In this document: positions 19,008 to 29,172 of the stretch, one piece after another
How the letters are laid out: each line of letters begins with the position of its first letter
Numbering within the stretch: position 1 is the stretch's first letter
From: an uncultured Eubacteriales bacterium
GTDB taxonomy: Bacteria > Bacillota > Clostridia > Oscillospirales > CAG-272
Direction: 5' to 3'
DNA length: 64,000 nt
NCBI GenBank assembly: GCA_934394585.1
Contig: CAKRQU010000001.1
Coordinates: 62,001-126,000 of the forward strand
Notes under the pieces: model-generated
What the model was told of the DNA's origin: nothing
What the model saw: the letters and a program-made list of their open reading frames with translations, nothing else
Database searches by the model: none
Translations under genes and position numbers: made by a program

Positions 19008-19487
19008 TTATTTGCTTATTTTTGCCATGGAAAATTTTATTACTTTTGCAAGCTCGGTAATACTTGTTTCCACCTGCAAACCTATTCTGCCGCCGCTGAA
19101 AAGTATGCTTTCATGCTCTGCGGCGCTTTCATCTATCACCGTGGTGAAAAATTTTTTCATTCCCACAGGAGAGCATCCGCCGTGAATATATCCCGTGAGC
19201 GGCAAAAGCTCTTTTGATTTTATCATTTCCACGCTTTTTTCATGCACAAATGCCGCCGCGGCTTTCAGATCCAGTTCCTTTTTCACGGGAACGACGAAAA
19301 CATAATGCGCTCCCGATTTTCCCACGGTAACGAGCGTTTTGAAAACCTTATCCGGGTCCTGCCCCAGAACATCCGCCACTTCCGTGCCGCTTATCGCCTG
19401 CTCGGATGAGTATGTGTGCGTGGTAAATTTTATTTTTCTTTGTTCCAATTGCCTTACGGCATTTGTTTTTTCTTCCGATGCTTTCAT
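19008..19487 (-). CDS. ybaK: YbaK/EbsC-family Cys-tRNA(Pro) deacylase
   Basis: 159 residues of the aminoacyl-tRNA deacylase (prolyl-tRNA editing) fold: KFTTHTYSS, DPDKVFKTLVTVGKSG, YVFVVPVKKELDLKAAA, GYIHGGCSPVGMKK and GLQVETSI. YbaK trans-edits tRNA(Pro) mischarged with Cys. ATG 19487 is chosen over an upstream GTG because of AAGGCGG at the right distance. It heads a two-gene operon with ansA. Confidence 0.9.
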   Translation of the reverse strand: MKASEEKTNAVRQLEQRKIKFTTHTYSSEQAISGTEVADVLGQDPDKVFKTLVTVGKSGAHYVFVVPVKKELDLKAAAAFVHEKSVEMIKSKELLPLTGYIHGGCSPVGMKKFFTTVIDESAAEHESILFSGGRIGLQVETSITELAKVIKFSMAKISK

Positions 19488-19513
19488 TTTTATCACCGCC
19501 TTTTTACATATAT

Positions 19514-19542
19514 TTTATATCATGTCGCGCGGAAAAAATCAA
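19514..19542 (-). promoter_or_regulatory. Sigma-A promoter of ybaK-ansA
   Basis: TTGATT, 17 bases, TATAAA on the minus strand. Confidence 0.75.
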
Positions 19543-19627
19543 TGATTTTTTTATTAAATTATCGCTTTGCGGCGAAATATATGATATACTGTACATATAA
19601 TTACTAAGATTTTTGCGGGGGCTCTTT

Positions 19628-20323
19628 ATGGAGGCTGTTTTTATCGATATAGACAATACTTTGCTGGATTTTGACGAGTATGTAAAGCAAACGATGGCGG
19701 CGGGTTTTGACAAATTTGCGCTGAAAAAGTATGAGCCATACATGTATGATATTTTTACCGAGGAAAACAACAATTTCTGGCGTATGATAGAAAGAGATGA
19801 GCTTACATTTGAAAAACTCAAAAAAATCCGTTGGAATACGATTTTTGCGCGGCTCGGAATACAGTCTGACGGGGAAATATTTGAAAAATATTTCGGCGAC
19901 GCGCTGAACGAAAGCGCAATACCGGTTTGCGGAGCAAAGGAAATGCTGGAAAAGCTGAGCGAAAAATATATTATCTGCGCCGCGAGCAACGGTCCGTATT
20001 TTCAGCAACTGCACAGACTTGAAAAGGCAGAGATGAAAAAATATTTCGATTATTTTTTCATTTCCGAAGATATAGGGGCTTCCAAACCGTCGCGCGATTT
20101 TTATGACCGTGCTTTTTCGCGGCTGTGCGACGGTGAAAAAAGAGAAATTCCGCCCGAAAACACGGTGATGCTGGGCGATTCCGTGACATCCGATATGGCG
20201 GGCGGCGCGGGATATAAAATGAAAACGTGTTTTTATAAAAGAAGCGGAAATGCGGTATGCGATTTTGCCGACGCGTGCGTGTCAGACCTTCGCCGCGTAC
20301 CGGATATAATAGATAGTTTATGA
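19628..20323 (+). CDS. HAD-family nucleotidase (YjjG-like)
   Basis: 231 residues. Motif I is FIDIDNTLLDFDEY (nucleophile Asp), motif II ICAASNG, motif III lysine in GASKPSRDFY, motif IV VMLGDSVTSDMAGGAGYKMKTCFYKR. The order and the last motif match the YjjG pyrimidine-nucleotide 5'-nucleotidases; the substrate is inferred. The ATG at 19628 has a GGGGG site six bases upstream. Confidence 0.8.
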   Translation: MEAVFIDIDNTLLDFDEYVKQTMAAGFDKFALKKYEPYMYDIFTEENNNFWRMIERDELTFEKLKKIRWNTIFARLGIQSDGEIFEKYFGDALNESAIPVCGAKEMLEKLSEKYIICAASNGPYFQQLHRLEKAEMKKYFDYFFISEDIGASKPSRDFYDRAFSRLCDGEKREIPPENTVMLGDSVTSDMAGGAGYKMKTCFYKRSGNAVCDFADACVSDLRRVPDIIDSL

Positions 20324-20334
20324 AAAGCATTTTC

Positions 20335-20790
20335 GGGGGTGTGATTTTCTTTAAAAGAAAATCGTGAAAAGAAGCGGGCGGCTGCGGTCGCCCGTGGACG
20401 AGGGCGTACTTTTGCGTGACCAAAAGTACCAAAAGTCATCAAAGGAAGGCTCCTCGCCCTCCTTTGCAAACTACCTCGCACCCCGTCGAGTTAGCCGCGG
20501 GAAGTAATGCGCGGCAAGTATGTGCTATAGATGGCAAATCAAAAATCTCAAGTCTATCTCTCCGCATATCATCAGCCATACCGCGCGTGCGAACAAAGTA
20601 TGCCGCAAAAAGCGAGCAGATTCGACGGGGTGGGTGGTGCCACGCCGAAAGTTTAGCTATGCTTCCCACTGTAGACTGAACTCCGACTATGCAAGCATGG
20701 ATTGCCGGACATCGAGTTGGGGCGGCTAAGGCTTAAATCTGAACAGGTAAAAGCACACCTTCGTCCCCTCGCAGGGACAAAAGCACCACT
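20335..20790 (-). repeat. Dispersed palindromic element, copy E (core 20431 to about 20751, truncated)
   Basis: Inverted orientation. Only about 320 bp of the core remains: similarity ends after GAACAGGTAAAA (about 20751), so the half that carries the GAGGAA end is missing. Its AAAAGTCATC end is joined to a GTACTTTTGCGTGACCAAAAGTAC hairpin, whereas in the other five copies that end adjoins a GCGC-type hairpin. This shows that the flanking hairpins are exchangeable. It lies between the converging HAD and giant-protein genes. Confidence 0.82.
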
Positions 20791-20793
20791 TAC

Positions 20794-20832
20794 AAAAAAT
20801 ACGGGAAATCCATTGGATTTCCCGTATTTTTA
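20794..20832 (-). terminator. Terminator of the SipW-type operon (bidirectional)
   Basis: A perfect 16-bp stem with AAAATACGGGAAATCC as one arm and a three-base loop. The stop codon of the giant gene lies at its edge. Confidence 0.9.
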
Positions 20833-23800
20833 TTCGATATTAAAGGAATAAAGCGTTAAGCCCTCGCCCGGCTGCTTTACATTGCGCACTTCTATGAGCG
20901 ATATTGTATACCCCGCGGGTATTTCGCCGATATTCATGCTTCCTTCCGCGGCGAGATAAAAACGCGCTATCGTAGACGATGCTACGGCGGTTTTCCCCGA
21001 CAATGTTTTAAATTCGGTGTCGGAAATATATCCGCCTGCCGTTTTTTCTATTTTCCACAGATATGATGAGCCTCTGTGCCTGTAGTCCGCGATATCGGGC
21101 GCTGATATATACGAAGAATAAATCAGCGTATTTCCGCTCCGCTCCACGGTACGCAGAGTGGCGGGATACAGCGTGAAATCCTTTTTCGCGGGGGCGCCGT
21201 CGGCATAAATACTGCTTTGCGCCGCGCCGTAAGACGTGATGACGGGAGAAAAAGTGCTGCGCTTTTCCATAGATATTCCGGAGGCGAGATATTCCATCGT
21301 ACCGAAACGGAAATTGGTTTTGTTATTCGGCAGAGTCACCTGCATTATGAAAGTTTCCGAGGCGGCGCCCGCTCTCATATTGTCCGTGAGAGCCATGCCG
21401 TCATCCATGGAAGCAAAGAGCGCGAGCGCTATATCCTGTTGCTCCGCGGATGTGACAAATCCGCCCGACCATATCGTTTTGCCGTCCTTTTTATAATAAA
21501 TTCTCAGGCTTGTTCCCGCGGGGAGCGCGTGTGCAAACCGATAATTTATATTCGCCGGCGAATCTGTTTTCGTGCCGTAATTTACGGAATATTCCGCGCC
21601 GAAAACGCCGTCGGAAAGGAGCTTATCCGTATCAAATTCCACGATATCGCCCACGAAAAATCTGATATTGTCCGCATATACCACCACATGGATACAACCC
21701 GAATCCGCTGTATACGCGGCGAGCGTTTCTTTATCGATGATATAGCCGTTTCCGTTTGCATCCGCGGAAAAGGCGGATGTTATATTTACATTTGTGCCGT
21801 CGGATTTCCTTATATATACGTCATATTCGGGTGTGCCCGCCCAATTTTCTTCCGATGCTATGCGGAAAGAAAAACCATGGGCGGTATCTATCGGCACTAT
21901 CACATTCTGGAAAAGTCCCGAGGAAAATCCGGAAGAAAGCGAGATATTCTGCGGTGTTTCCGTAGTTATGCTGTAAGTCCAGCGCGCATAGAAGCGAAGC
22001 GAGCCGCTCACGCGGTATGACGAATCGGAAAGCTCCGTAAATGATTTTCCGTATGCCCGCATGCTTTCGGCATAGTTTGTCATATACATATCGCGTAAAA
22101 CAAATCCGTAGCGCGCGGAGGAGATATTTTCTTTCCATTCTTCCAGCTGTGCCGATTCTATATCGGAAAGAAGCGTGCCTACCGGCACTTCCAGCATATA
22201 GACGGTATTTGTGCCGAAATTTGAAAGGAATATCACAAAATAAGTTTTGCTGTAGGTCACATGTATTATCACGTCGGCGCCCGCAGCATCTATCGCGGCG
22301 GTAAATTCACCGGGCAATTCCAGCCGATATTCGTCCGTCGTGCTGTCGATAAGCACTATCGACGCCGTATATACATTCCCGCCCCATGATATTTTCATAT
22401 CGGTGCTTTTGCCGTCCCATACGACGCCGGCTTTTTCCCCGCCTATGGTAAAGCCTATTTCGGGAAGCAAACCGTAACCTATCTGCGGTGATATTTCGAA
22501 ATTGAATTCCGAGCCAGCCGCCATTTTTCGGTCGGATGATACATCCGCACCGGAAAGATTGAAAGAGTGGCTCACGGGATCTTTTACCAGTATATATGCA
22601 GTGGCGGAGATATTTTTGCCTATTACCGTACATACGATATCGTATTCCGATTTTTGGCCCGAGATAACGAGCGAGCCGTTCGGCTTTACCAGATCCTTAT
22701 CGTTGCTGCCGGTAGCCGTGCCGTGAAACTGCGTTTCCACTATATAGTTGCTGTAAAGCGGATATTTTCTTTGCACGGTGGCATCAAAACGCACTGTATC
22801 GCCAGGGGTATATATGAAATATTCTTTGCCGTTTATTATCTGCGTATCGAGCGGGGGCGTCATTTCATTGGGAGTTATCGTTATGCCGGTGATATAGTTC
22901 GGTTCGTATTCTATTATCACGCCCTCTGTTTTGCCGCCCACGGTGAATTCCGCTATCATTATCACGGGGTTTTCCAGCGTATCCCATGCGCTCACAGTAT
23001 ACGATAAGTCATACGCGCCGTTTGTTTCGGCGGTAAATGCGAGCCTGCCGTTGAAAGCGGAAAGAAGAACGCTGTTGCCCTTGGCATTCAGTATGGATTC
23101 TATTCTCGCCTCAGTACTGCCTGTAGCGAGACTGCCGTTTACGGAAACCTCGTAAAGCTTCATGTTCACGGGGAAAGTCGTATAGGTATTTCCGTTTTCA
23201 TCGGTGCCCGCGGGTAAAATTTTCACATATTTTGATGTGGCGGGATTTCCCACGCATCTTTTTATATAAGAATAATGCTCTGTGCCGCTCTTTGCGTAGT
23301 GCGCATAAAAAGCATCGGTATTTGCTTCGCTGAGCAGATCGCCCGCGCCGTTTTTCAGCACTGTTTCAAAACCGGAAAGGGAAGGCGAGCCTACCTTTAT
23401 CGGATATGAGCAGAGGCGATACTGTGTGCCGTCGTTTGCCGTCACAAAGACAGAAGCGTTTGCTACGCCTTCGCCGACGCCGGTGGCGATATATTTTCCG
23501 TCTGCGGCGCTTATTTTCACTATGCTTTCATCACTGCTTTTTACCGTGATGGCGGCGTAATCCGAGCTTATTGTCGGATATATTGTGGCAGAGCCGCCGA
23601 TATCGAGGGCAGCCTCGTCTGTTTTGTAGGCAATGAGATATATCGGCGCGCCCGTGATATCAGAATATCTCGAGGCATTCAGATAAACCACGTTGGTGCC
23701 TGCCGTTTTGGAAACGAAAAAGTTGTTTTGCAGAATTCCGTTTCCGCCGCTCCACGGCGGATGACCTATTCCCGCGAAATAAGACGAAGAAGAAGAAACG

Positions 23801-26800
23801 CCCGATGATTTTATCGTGGCATTGGAATAGCAGCCCGTGACGCCGAAATTGCTTTTGCTCCATGCGAAAATGCCCGCCGCGCTCGTTTCGTTTCTGCTTG
23901 ATATGGCGGATATTTCCGTATCTATGACAATGCAATCGGAAACATAGCTGCGCGCGTCCTTGTCGTTTGCCTGAATTATTCCCGCGATGCCGCCGGCATA
24001 AGCTTTGTGCGAAACGCTGTTTGCCGTGACGGAACAGCCGCGCACCACGCAATCGGTGACATTAAAGGAATATTTCCACCACACGCCGCCCACTATGCCC
24101 GCGGCATAAGTGAGCATCTGATCCTCACCGATGGCGTCCACTGCCGTATCGGCGACATAGATATGCTTTATCGTATTTCCGTTGTTGCTCGTGCCGCTGA
24201 CGTTGTCGTTTCCGAATATGCCCACGCCGCCGCCTACGTAAACGTCATATTTGTTGTCGCCCGTATTTGTTTCGCTGTATGCTTTGCCCACTACATGGAC
24301 GTTTGTCACATAAAGTCCGTCCAGCAGTACGGTATTTCCGCGCCACCATGACCATACGCCGCCTATGCCGCCGCCCACGCTTGCCGTATCGGGGCTGTTT
24401 GCGGATTCGAAATAGATGAGCGCTTTTCTTTCGGTAGAGCCTGAAAATTCGAGATTTTTCGCTTTGCAATCCATTATCATGCCGAATATTCCGCCGACAA
24501 ATCCCTCGGATTTCAGATTTCCGTGACCTGTCACGGCATTCTGCGTGCCCGAAACAAGTGCCGTTTCCTTTATCGGCGCGGCGGAATTCTGAGAATAATC
24601 CACATGGATATTGTCTATCTCGCTGTAGCCTATCACCAGCCCTATGAGCCCGCCGGAATATACGTTGTTTCCGTAGCCGCGCTTTACTACAGCCGCGCTC
24701 GGATTGTAATTGTATTTTGAATCAAAGGAATAGCAGCCTGCTTCTATATTTGTGTCGCCCTCGAATATCAATGTCATATTTTTCAGCGATCCGGCAAGCT
24801 CCTTTGACGCGGCAGACGCGAGATCCGCCGTTTTGCCCGCGGCGATGCCCGCATATCCGCCCGCCGCTATGCTTCCGATGGCTGTGGAGCCTACTTCGCG
24901 ATAGGCGCGTATATTGCATTTGCCGAGGATATATTTTCTGTTTTGCACATTATAGCCGTAGGGAAGCTGCGCGGTAAATCCGCCCGCGCATACTCTGAAA
25001 AGATTTGAGTCGTATGACGCGGTGTTTTCTTTGCATGAGGTTGTCGTCTGGATGGCGGAAACATTGAAATCGAAATCTCGATGGCAAAGTCTGTATACAA
25101 ATATTTTGCCGTCCGAGCCGACATCCGGTAATCTGAATGCGTTATAGCCGAAATATCCCCCTGCATAAGCGGACCCCAAGCCGTTCTGAACGGCGCTGAC
25201 ATCCAGATTACATTCGAAAATATGAGGAACTATGCCGTTTTCATCCGTGCCCGCGGAAACATAATGAAATTTTTCCGTGCTGCCGGAATGAATGTAGCCT
25301 ACCAGTCCCCCTGCAAATGTCATGCCGACGCTGTTTCCGTCGAGCGTTTGCGCGCGAATATACATTCTCTCGGCTGTTTTTGCAAGATAGTCGGGATGAA
25401 CTTTCGCCGACATATCGGAAAAGTAGATATTTATATCGTCGGAAAGCGATTTGTCGCGGTAGATTATGCCTATGCCGCCTCCCGAAACCGCGGCGGATTC
25501 CGATACCATATTTTCGACCGCGAGAGAGGAAATATTGGTGAAATCGGAATTATTCACTACGGAAACTATGGAAAAATCGCCCTCGAGATATATTGTTATA
25601 TTTTTAGCCGTTATTGTTTTCGGTTCGCTCGTTTCGGGCAGAACAGCCTGCTTTACAGAGAAGGCGCCCGTAAGACCGCCGCTGACGGAAAGCCCCGAGA
25701 GAGTACCGATGGAGTTTGAGAGCACTGTGGTGGATACCACATCGAAAACGAAATTGTTTACATAAGCGTTTTCCGTCACGCCCGCAAATCCGCCTGCATA
25801 AACGTCGGCTTTTTCACCCCATGTGATGCCGGAAACATTGCTGTGGTAGCCTTCGTATTCGGAAACGCACCATGAATCCACCGATGATGAGCAGTATCCG
25901 AAAAGTCCGCCGATATAAAGCGAGGCTTTTTTCAGCTGAGTCGATACGGAAACCTGAGAGATTATCCCGTCGAAAACTATATTTTTGCCCGCCGTACCGG
26001 CGATGCCTCCTGCGTTCACCCTGTCCGCTTTGGCGGAAGAAGTGCCGCCCTCCAGTGTATTTACCGATATCGTGCCGCGGACATCTATATTCCGCATGAG
26101 GCACGGCGAAATACCGTCACCGTATATATAGGAAAAAAAGCCGTAATCCGCGATATTCGCGTCCGCCTGCGGCACATAAACGAAATCCTCGTCGCTGTGC
26201 GTGGTGCGGGTGATATTTATCGTTACGTTGAAGCCTGAAAAATCCATACAGCCGTGAAAGGGAATTTCTCTGCTGCCCAGACCGCCGAAATTTTCATCCA
26301 CTACGAAAAGATTTGTTTTTATGCGGTAATATCCGTATTGCAGGCGGGTAAGCGAGGCGGCATCGTCTTTTTCGCCGAAAGCTTCGAAATCCTCCGCCGT
26401 GCCTTTGCCGCGGAAAATGCGCTCCAGCGCGAGGATATCATCCTCATTAGAAATCATATACGGATTTCCGAAATATTTTCCGTGATCCTCCGCATACGGC
26501 TCCGAGGTTATTATATCCGTGATGGCAAGTCCCTCGCTCGGAACCTGTATTCTGACTATCGGCGAGGTATAAACCGTGCCGTTTATTTTCATGGAAACGA
26601 AAAGCCGTGATTCGTTTATCGCCGTCACCGTGACATAATCGCCGGCGGGCACGCTGTAGCCGTCGTTTGTTTTTTCCGCATTATGCCCGCTTACATAGAC
26701 GGTCACTTCGTCGCCGTCCTCCACGGTGATATTAGCCGGGACATCTGCCGAATAGCTTTTCGGGATAAGCACGGCTATCAAAACGAGCACAGCCGCCGCT

Positions 26801-26847
26801 ATGGGAATAAATACGGCAAGTAGCCTTTTTCTTTCTTTTTTTATCAT
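20830..26847 (-). CDS. Giant (2,005-residue) membrane-anchored surface protein with GLUG-like repeats
   Basis: Start at ATG 26847, with GAGGTG six bases upstream and a four-base overlap with the previous stop. Residues 9-28 are a single hydrophobic anchor or signal. Residues of about 275-1060 contain some 17 short motifs of the form (A/S/I/V)GG(I/L/F/Y)xG, such as AGGIAG, IGGLFG, AGGFAG, SGGLTG, AGGLVG, AGGYAG and SGGLIG, spaced about 40-60 residues; this resembles GLUG repeats and suggests a right-handed beta-helix. A BIG2-like Ig domain lies near 1080-1150, and near 1555-1620 is a VEVPVGTLLSDI...LRFYARW unit like Listeria-Bacteroides repeats. No LPxTG signal is seen. Probably an adhesin or matrix partner of the SipW-exported proteins encoded upstream. 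Confidence 0.8.
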   Translation of the reverse strand: MIKKERKRLLAVFIPIAAAVLVLIAVLIPKSYSADVPANITVEDGDEVTVYVSGHNAEKTNDGYSVPAGDYVTVTAINESRLFVSMKINGTVYTSPIVRIQVPSEGLAITDIITSEPYAEDHGKYFGNPYMISNEDDILALERIFRGKGTAEDFEAFGEKDDAASLTRLQYGYYRIKTNLFVVDENFGGLGSREIPFHGCMDFSGFNVTINITRTTHSDEDFVYVPQADANIADYGFFSYIYGDGISPCLMRNIDVRGTISVNTLEGGTSSAKADRVNAGGIAGTAGKNIVFDGIISQVSVSTQLKKASLYIGGLFGYCSSSVDSWCVSEYEGYHSNVSGITWGEKADVYAGGFAGVTENAYVNNFVFDVVSTTVLSNSIGTLSGLSVSGGLTGAFSVKQAVLPETSEPKTITAKNITIYLEGDFSIVSVVNNSDFTNISSLAVENMVSESAAVSGGGIGIIYRDKSLSDDINIYFSDMSAKVHPDYLAKTAERMYIRAQTLDGNSVGMTFAGGLVGYIHSGSTEKFHYVSAGTDENGIVPHIFECNLDVSAVQNGLGSAYAGGYFGYNAFRLPDVGSDGKIFVYRLCHRDFDFNVSAIQTTTSCKENTASYDSNLFRVCAGGFTAQLPYGYNVQNRKYILGKCNIRAYREVGSTAIGSIAAGGYAGIAAGKTADLASAASKELAGSLKNMTLIFEGDTNIEAGCYSFDSKYNYNPSAAVVKRGYGNNVYSGGLIGLVIGYSEIDNIHVDYSQNSAAPIKETALVSGTQNAVTGHGNLKSEGFVGGIFGMIMDCKAKNLEFSGSTERKALIYFESANSPDTASVGGGIGGVWSWWRGNTVLLDGLYVTNVHVVGKAYSETNTGDNKYDVYVGGGVGIFGNDNVSGTSNNGNTIKHIYVADTAVDAIGEDQMLTYAAGIVGGVWWKYSFNVTDCVVRGCSVTANSVSHKAYAGGIAGIIQANDKDARSYVSDCIVIDTEISAISSRNETSAAGIFAWSKSNFGVTGCYSNATIKSSGVSSSSSYFAGIGHPPWSGGNGILQNNFFVSKTAGTNVVYLNASRYSDITGAPIYLIAYKTDEAALDIGGSATIYPTISSDYAAITVKSSDESIVKISAADGKYIATGVGEGVANASVFVTANDGTQYRLCSYPIKVGSPSLSGFETVLKNGAGDLLSEANTDAFYAHYAKSGTEHYSYIKRCVGNPATSKYVKILPAGTDENGNTYTTFPVNMKLYEVSVNGSLATGSTEARIESILNAKGNSVLLSAFNGRLAFTAETNGAYDLSYTVSAWDTLENPVIMIAEFTVGGKTEGVIIEYEPNYITGITITPNEMTPPLDTQIINGKEYFIYTPGDTVRFDATVQRKYPLYSNYIVETQFHGTATGSNDKDLVKPNGSLVISGQKSEYDIVCTVIGKNISATAYILVKDPVSHSFNLSGADVSSDRKMAAGSEFNFEISPQIGYGLLPEIGFTIGGEKAGVVWDGKSTDMKISWGGNVYTASIVLIDSTTDEYRLELPGEFTAAIDAAGADVIIHVTYSKTYFVIFLSNFGTNTVYMLEVPVGTLLSDIESAQLEEWKENISSARYGFVLRDMYMTNYAESMRAYGKSFTELSDSSYRVSGSLRFYARWTYSITTETPQNISLSSGFSSGLFQNVIVPIDTAHGFSFRIASEENWAGTPEYDVYIRKSDGTNVNITSAFSADANGNGYIIDKETLAAYTADSGCIHVVVYADNIRFFVGDIVEFDTDKLLSDGVFGAEYSVNYGTKTDSPANINYRFAHALPAGTSLRIYYKKDGKTIWSGGFVTSAEQQDIALALFASMDDGMALTDNMRAGAASETFIMQVTLPNNKTNFRFGTMEYLASGISMEKRSTFSPVITSYGAAQSSIYADGAPAKKDFTLYPATLRTVERSGNTLIYSSYISAPDIADYRHRGSSYLWKIEKTAGGYISDTEFKTLSGKTAVASSTIARFYLAAEGSMNIGEIPAGYTISLIEVRNVKQPGEGLTLYSFNIE

Positions 26848-27827
26848 GATATCACCTCGGCAAATACCGTGTCGTCGACCGACACGCCGGAAATTTTTTC
26901 TTTCTGTCCCTCGCCGTCGTAAACGATGCCTGTCATTTTCACATTGCATTCGCCCGTTACGTAGAAATAAAGATATATATCGGCATCGGGCGATATTTCG
27001 AAACTGTATGATTTTCCGCTCTCGGTGGTTTTTTTGCCGTACATCTCGTGAAATCTGTATGCGTCGAAAATCACATCTCCGTCGAGCGAAAGCGAGATAT
27101 CCGCTTTATATTTGCAGTGTGCGAGAACCCCGTTTGCGGAAGTGTAATCGGAGGACGATTTCAGATTTACCGTATACTGCGCATATCCTTTGTAAACATC
27201 TTTTGTAACGCCCACGGAAAGTCTGGTCGCCGCCGCGTTTATATGAAATACCTGAAGATCTCTGTACGGCACGGATGTTTCCAGTATTACGGAAAGATGC
27301 TCCGCATCCGTATCGGAAAGCGTGCCGTAGCCTGCTTTCCGCGTTATTTTCAGCAGCATGGAGGACTGGTTTTTGTCCTTGGCTTTCAGCCATGTGAGCG
27401 CGGCGAGCTCATCGTCACCGTAGGCTTCGCCCGCCTCGTTCACTATGGAAATCTCATATTTCCCGCTGTCGTCGGAAAGCCGGTACGAATTTCCCCACGC
27501 GTCCGTCACTTTATTTGCCGCAAGCTCGGCATCCGTCGGCTCGCGCATGGAAAAACGCACATCGCGCTTTGAAATTTTTTCGTTGTTGAAATTGTTTACC
27601 ATCACGGCGATATAGCCGACGTAAGTCCCGTCCGGCATGCCCTGAAGCACGCAGGTCTGCCCGTCGCCATTGTGCGAAATCACAAAATCCGTATATACGC
27701 CGACAAGCTCGCGCTTTTCTGTCATCACATATTTTGCGACGGAAAAACCCGCGATGACGGAGAGCACTGCCAGCGCCGTCGCGAGTATAATGGCAATATT
27801 CTTTTTTGCCGATAATGTTTTTCTCAT
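26844..27827 (-). CDS. Secreted protein with SipW-type signal (operon protein 5)
   Basis: 327 residues, not recognised beyond its N-terminus. Residues 9-32 (IAIILATALAVLSVIAGFSVAKYV) form a signal segment ending GFSVAKYVMTEK, resembling the A-(Y/K)-(F/Y) turn that SipW-type peptidases cut. The rest is beta-rich with no metal or enzyme motif. It lies in a leftward operon that includes its probable peptidase at 28577-29161 and overlaps the giant gene by four bases. Confidence 0.65.
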   Translation of the reverse strand: MRKTLSAKKNIAIILATALAVLSVIAGFSVAKYVMTEKRELVGVYTDFVISHNGDGQTCVLQGMPDGTYVGYIAVMVNNFNNEKISKRDVRFSMREPTDAELAANKVTDAWGNSYRLSDDSGKYEISIVNEAGEAYGDDELAALTWLKAKDKNQSSMLLKITRKAGYGTLSDTDAEHLSVILETSVPYRDLQVFHINAAATRLSVGVTKDVYKGYAQYTVNLKSSSDYTSANGVLAHCKYKADISLSLDGDVIFDAYRFHEMYGKKTTESGKSYSFEISPDADIYLYFYVTGECNVKMTGIVYDGEGQKEKISGVSVDDTVFAEVIS

Positions 27828-27861
27828 TTTTCCGCCTCTTGTGTATTACGGTTTGCTTTTT

Positions 27862-28608
27862 TTATTTTTCCGCCTGCTCTGCGTGCACGGTTATATCAAA
27901 ATAAACTCTCGCGCCGACATATCCCGCCACGTCTGCCTCCTGTTTCGGCAGGAGAAATTTCAGATGGTAGATATTTTCCGTCACATCGCCGTCGTAGGGC
28001 TTCATTTTCAGACCGATGAAATTGAATATTTCGCCCGTGTCTTTGTTTTTTTCGATGAGGAGCGAATTCCCGCCGTAATCGATATCGCCCGTAGCCGACT
28101 GCGGCGGACGTATATCTCTGTCTGTGCCGGCGTCGTTTCCGTATATTTTAAGCGAAGCGCCGCTCGCCAGCCCCTCGTCGTCTCCGTAGTCGTGCCATCC
28201 GGAGAAATATACCGTGGTGATATCTCCGCCGGAAGCCATCATTTCCAGACGCACGGAAACGGCTATTATCACATTCAGAGCCACTTCGTTTACGCCAGAG
28301 TCATTTATGTCGGAAATCGAAAAATAATAATCTATCGTATCCGACGGTTCCACATCGTTTATTATCACCGATGTGTCGTTTTCGGAAAACGGTATTGCTT
28401 CGAAAGTGCCGTTTATGCCCGTGCGCGAAAGCGATTTGTGACTGTATGTCACGACAAATCCCGCTGTTTTCGCACCTGCGCCACCCGTAATTTCCGTATA
28501 GAAGCGGGCGAGCGAAAAGGCGGCTATGGCGGAAAGCAGGACGAGAGCGACGGAAATGCTTATCACTATCTTTGTCTTACGACAGATTTTCTTCATCTTC
28601 TCCGTCAT
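27862..28608 (-). CDS. Secreted protein with SipW-type signal (operon protein 4)
   Basis: About 245 residues. The N-terminus contains IVISISVALVLLSAIAAFSLARFYTEITGG, a hydrophobic segment ending in a SipW-like LARFYTE turn. Beyond this I see a beta-rich domain with an ATVYFSGWHDYG-like stretch and no known catalytic motif. Start may be ATG 28608 or ATG 28596; both overlap the end of the peptidase gene, so translation is coupled. Confidence 0.65.
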   Translation of the reverse strand: MTEKMKKICRKTKIVISISVALVLLSAIAAFSLARFYTEITGGAGAKTAGFVVTYSHKSLSRTGINGTFEAIPFSENDTSVIINDVEPSDTIDYYFSISDINDSGVNEVALNVIIAVSVRLEMMASGGDITTVYFSGWHDYGDDEGLASGASLKIYGNDAGTDRDIRPPQSATGDIDYGGNSLLIEKNKDTGEIFNFIGLKMKPYDGDVTENIYHLKFLLPKQEADVAGYVGARVYFDITVHAEQAEK

Positions 28609-29161
28609 CCTCCGTTTTTTCCTTTTCCCTGCGTATGTTTTTCAAAACGCATACCAGCCCTACGACAGTCGCCGTTATCGCCGCGAGAAAGAATAATCCC
28701 GCGGGAGTTTTCAGCCAGCCGAAAAGCACGCCGATTTTCGGTATGCGAAGCAAAAGCTTGCCGCGGATATTGCCGATATAAACGGGATCCATATCCTCGG
28801 AATTGTTGGCATCGCCTTTGGTGAAAAATTTATCGCCCTCGCGGCGCACTATCCTGTGCGTCACGGAGATATTTTCCGCCGCGGGGACGTATGTCACTAT
28901 ATCGCCCACGTCGTAGGAATCCGCGCTTTTCATTATCACTATATCGCCCACATTTACGGCGTCCGTCATGGAGGGCGATGCTATAATAAGAAAAGAATAG
29001 CCGAGAAACGACGGCGCGGGGTCTTTATATACTATTCTTTTGAACGAAACAACGCCTGCGGCTAAAATAAATAGAGCCGCGAGCGATATGAGTATGGCAT
29101 TTTTTATTATATTTAATATTTTTGCGGGGCGAAAGCGCCTCGCTTTTTCGTTTTCCGTCAT
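28577..29161 (-). CDS. sipW: SipW-type (Ser-His) signal peptidase I
   Basis: 194 residues with an N-terminal transmembrane helix (about 20-40) and a C-terminal one (about 150-172). The catalytic Ser is Ser64 in LIIASPSMTDAVNVGDIVI. The general base is His102 in SVTHRIVRREGDKFFTKGDAN, not Lys, which is the archaeal/ER-type dyad shown by Bacillus SipW. SipW matures TasA and TapA, which build biofilm fibres. Here it is encoded among three small proteins with SipW-type signals, a closed enzyme-plus-substrates set. Confidence 0.88.
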   Translation of the reverse strand: MTENEKARRFRPAKILNIIKNAILISLAALFILAAGVVSFKRIVYKDPAPSFLGYSFLIIASPSMTDAVNVGDIVIMKSADSYDVGDIVTYVPAAENISVTHRIVRREGDKFFTKGDANNSEDMDPVYIGNIRGKLLLRIPKIGVLFGWLKTPAGLFFLAAITATVVGLVCVLKNIRREKEKTEDDGEDEENLS

Positions 29162-29172
29162 TTTGCCCCCTG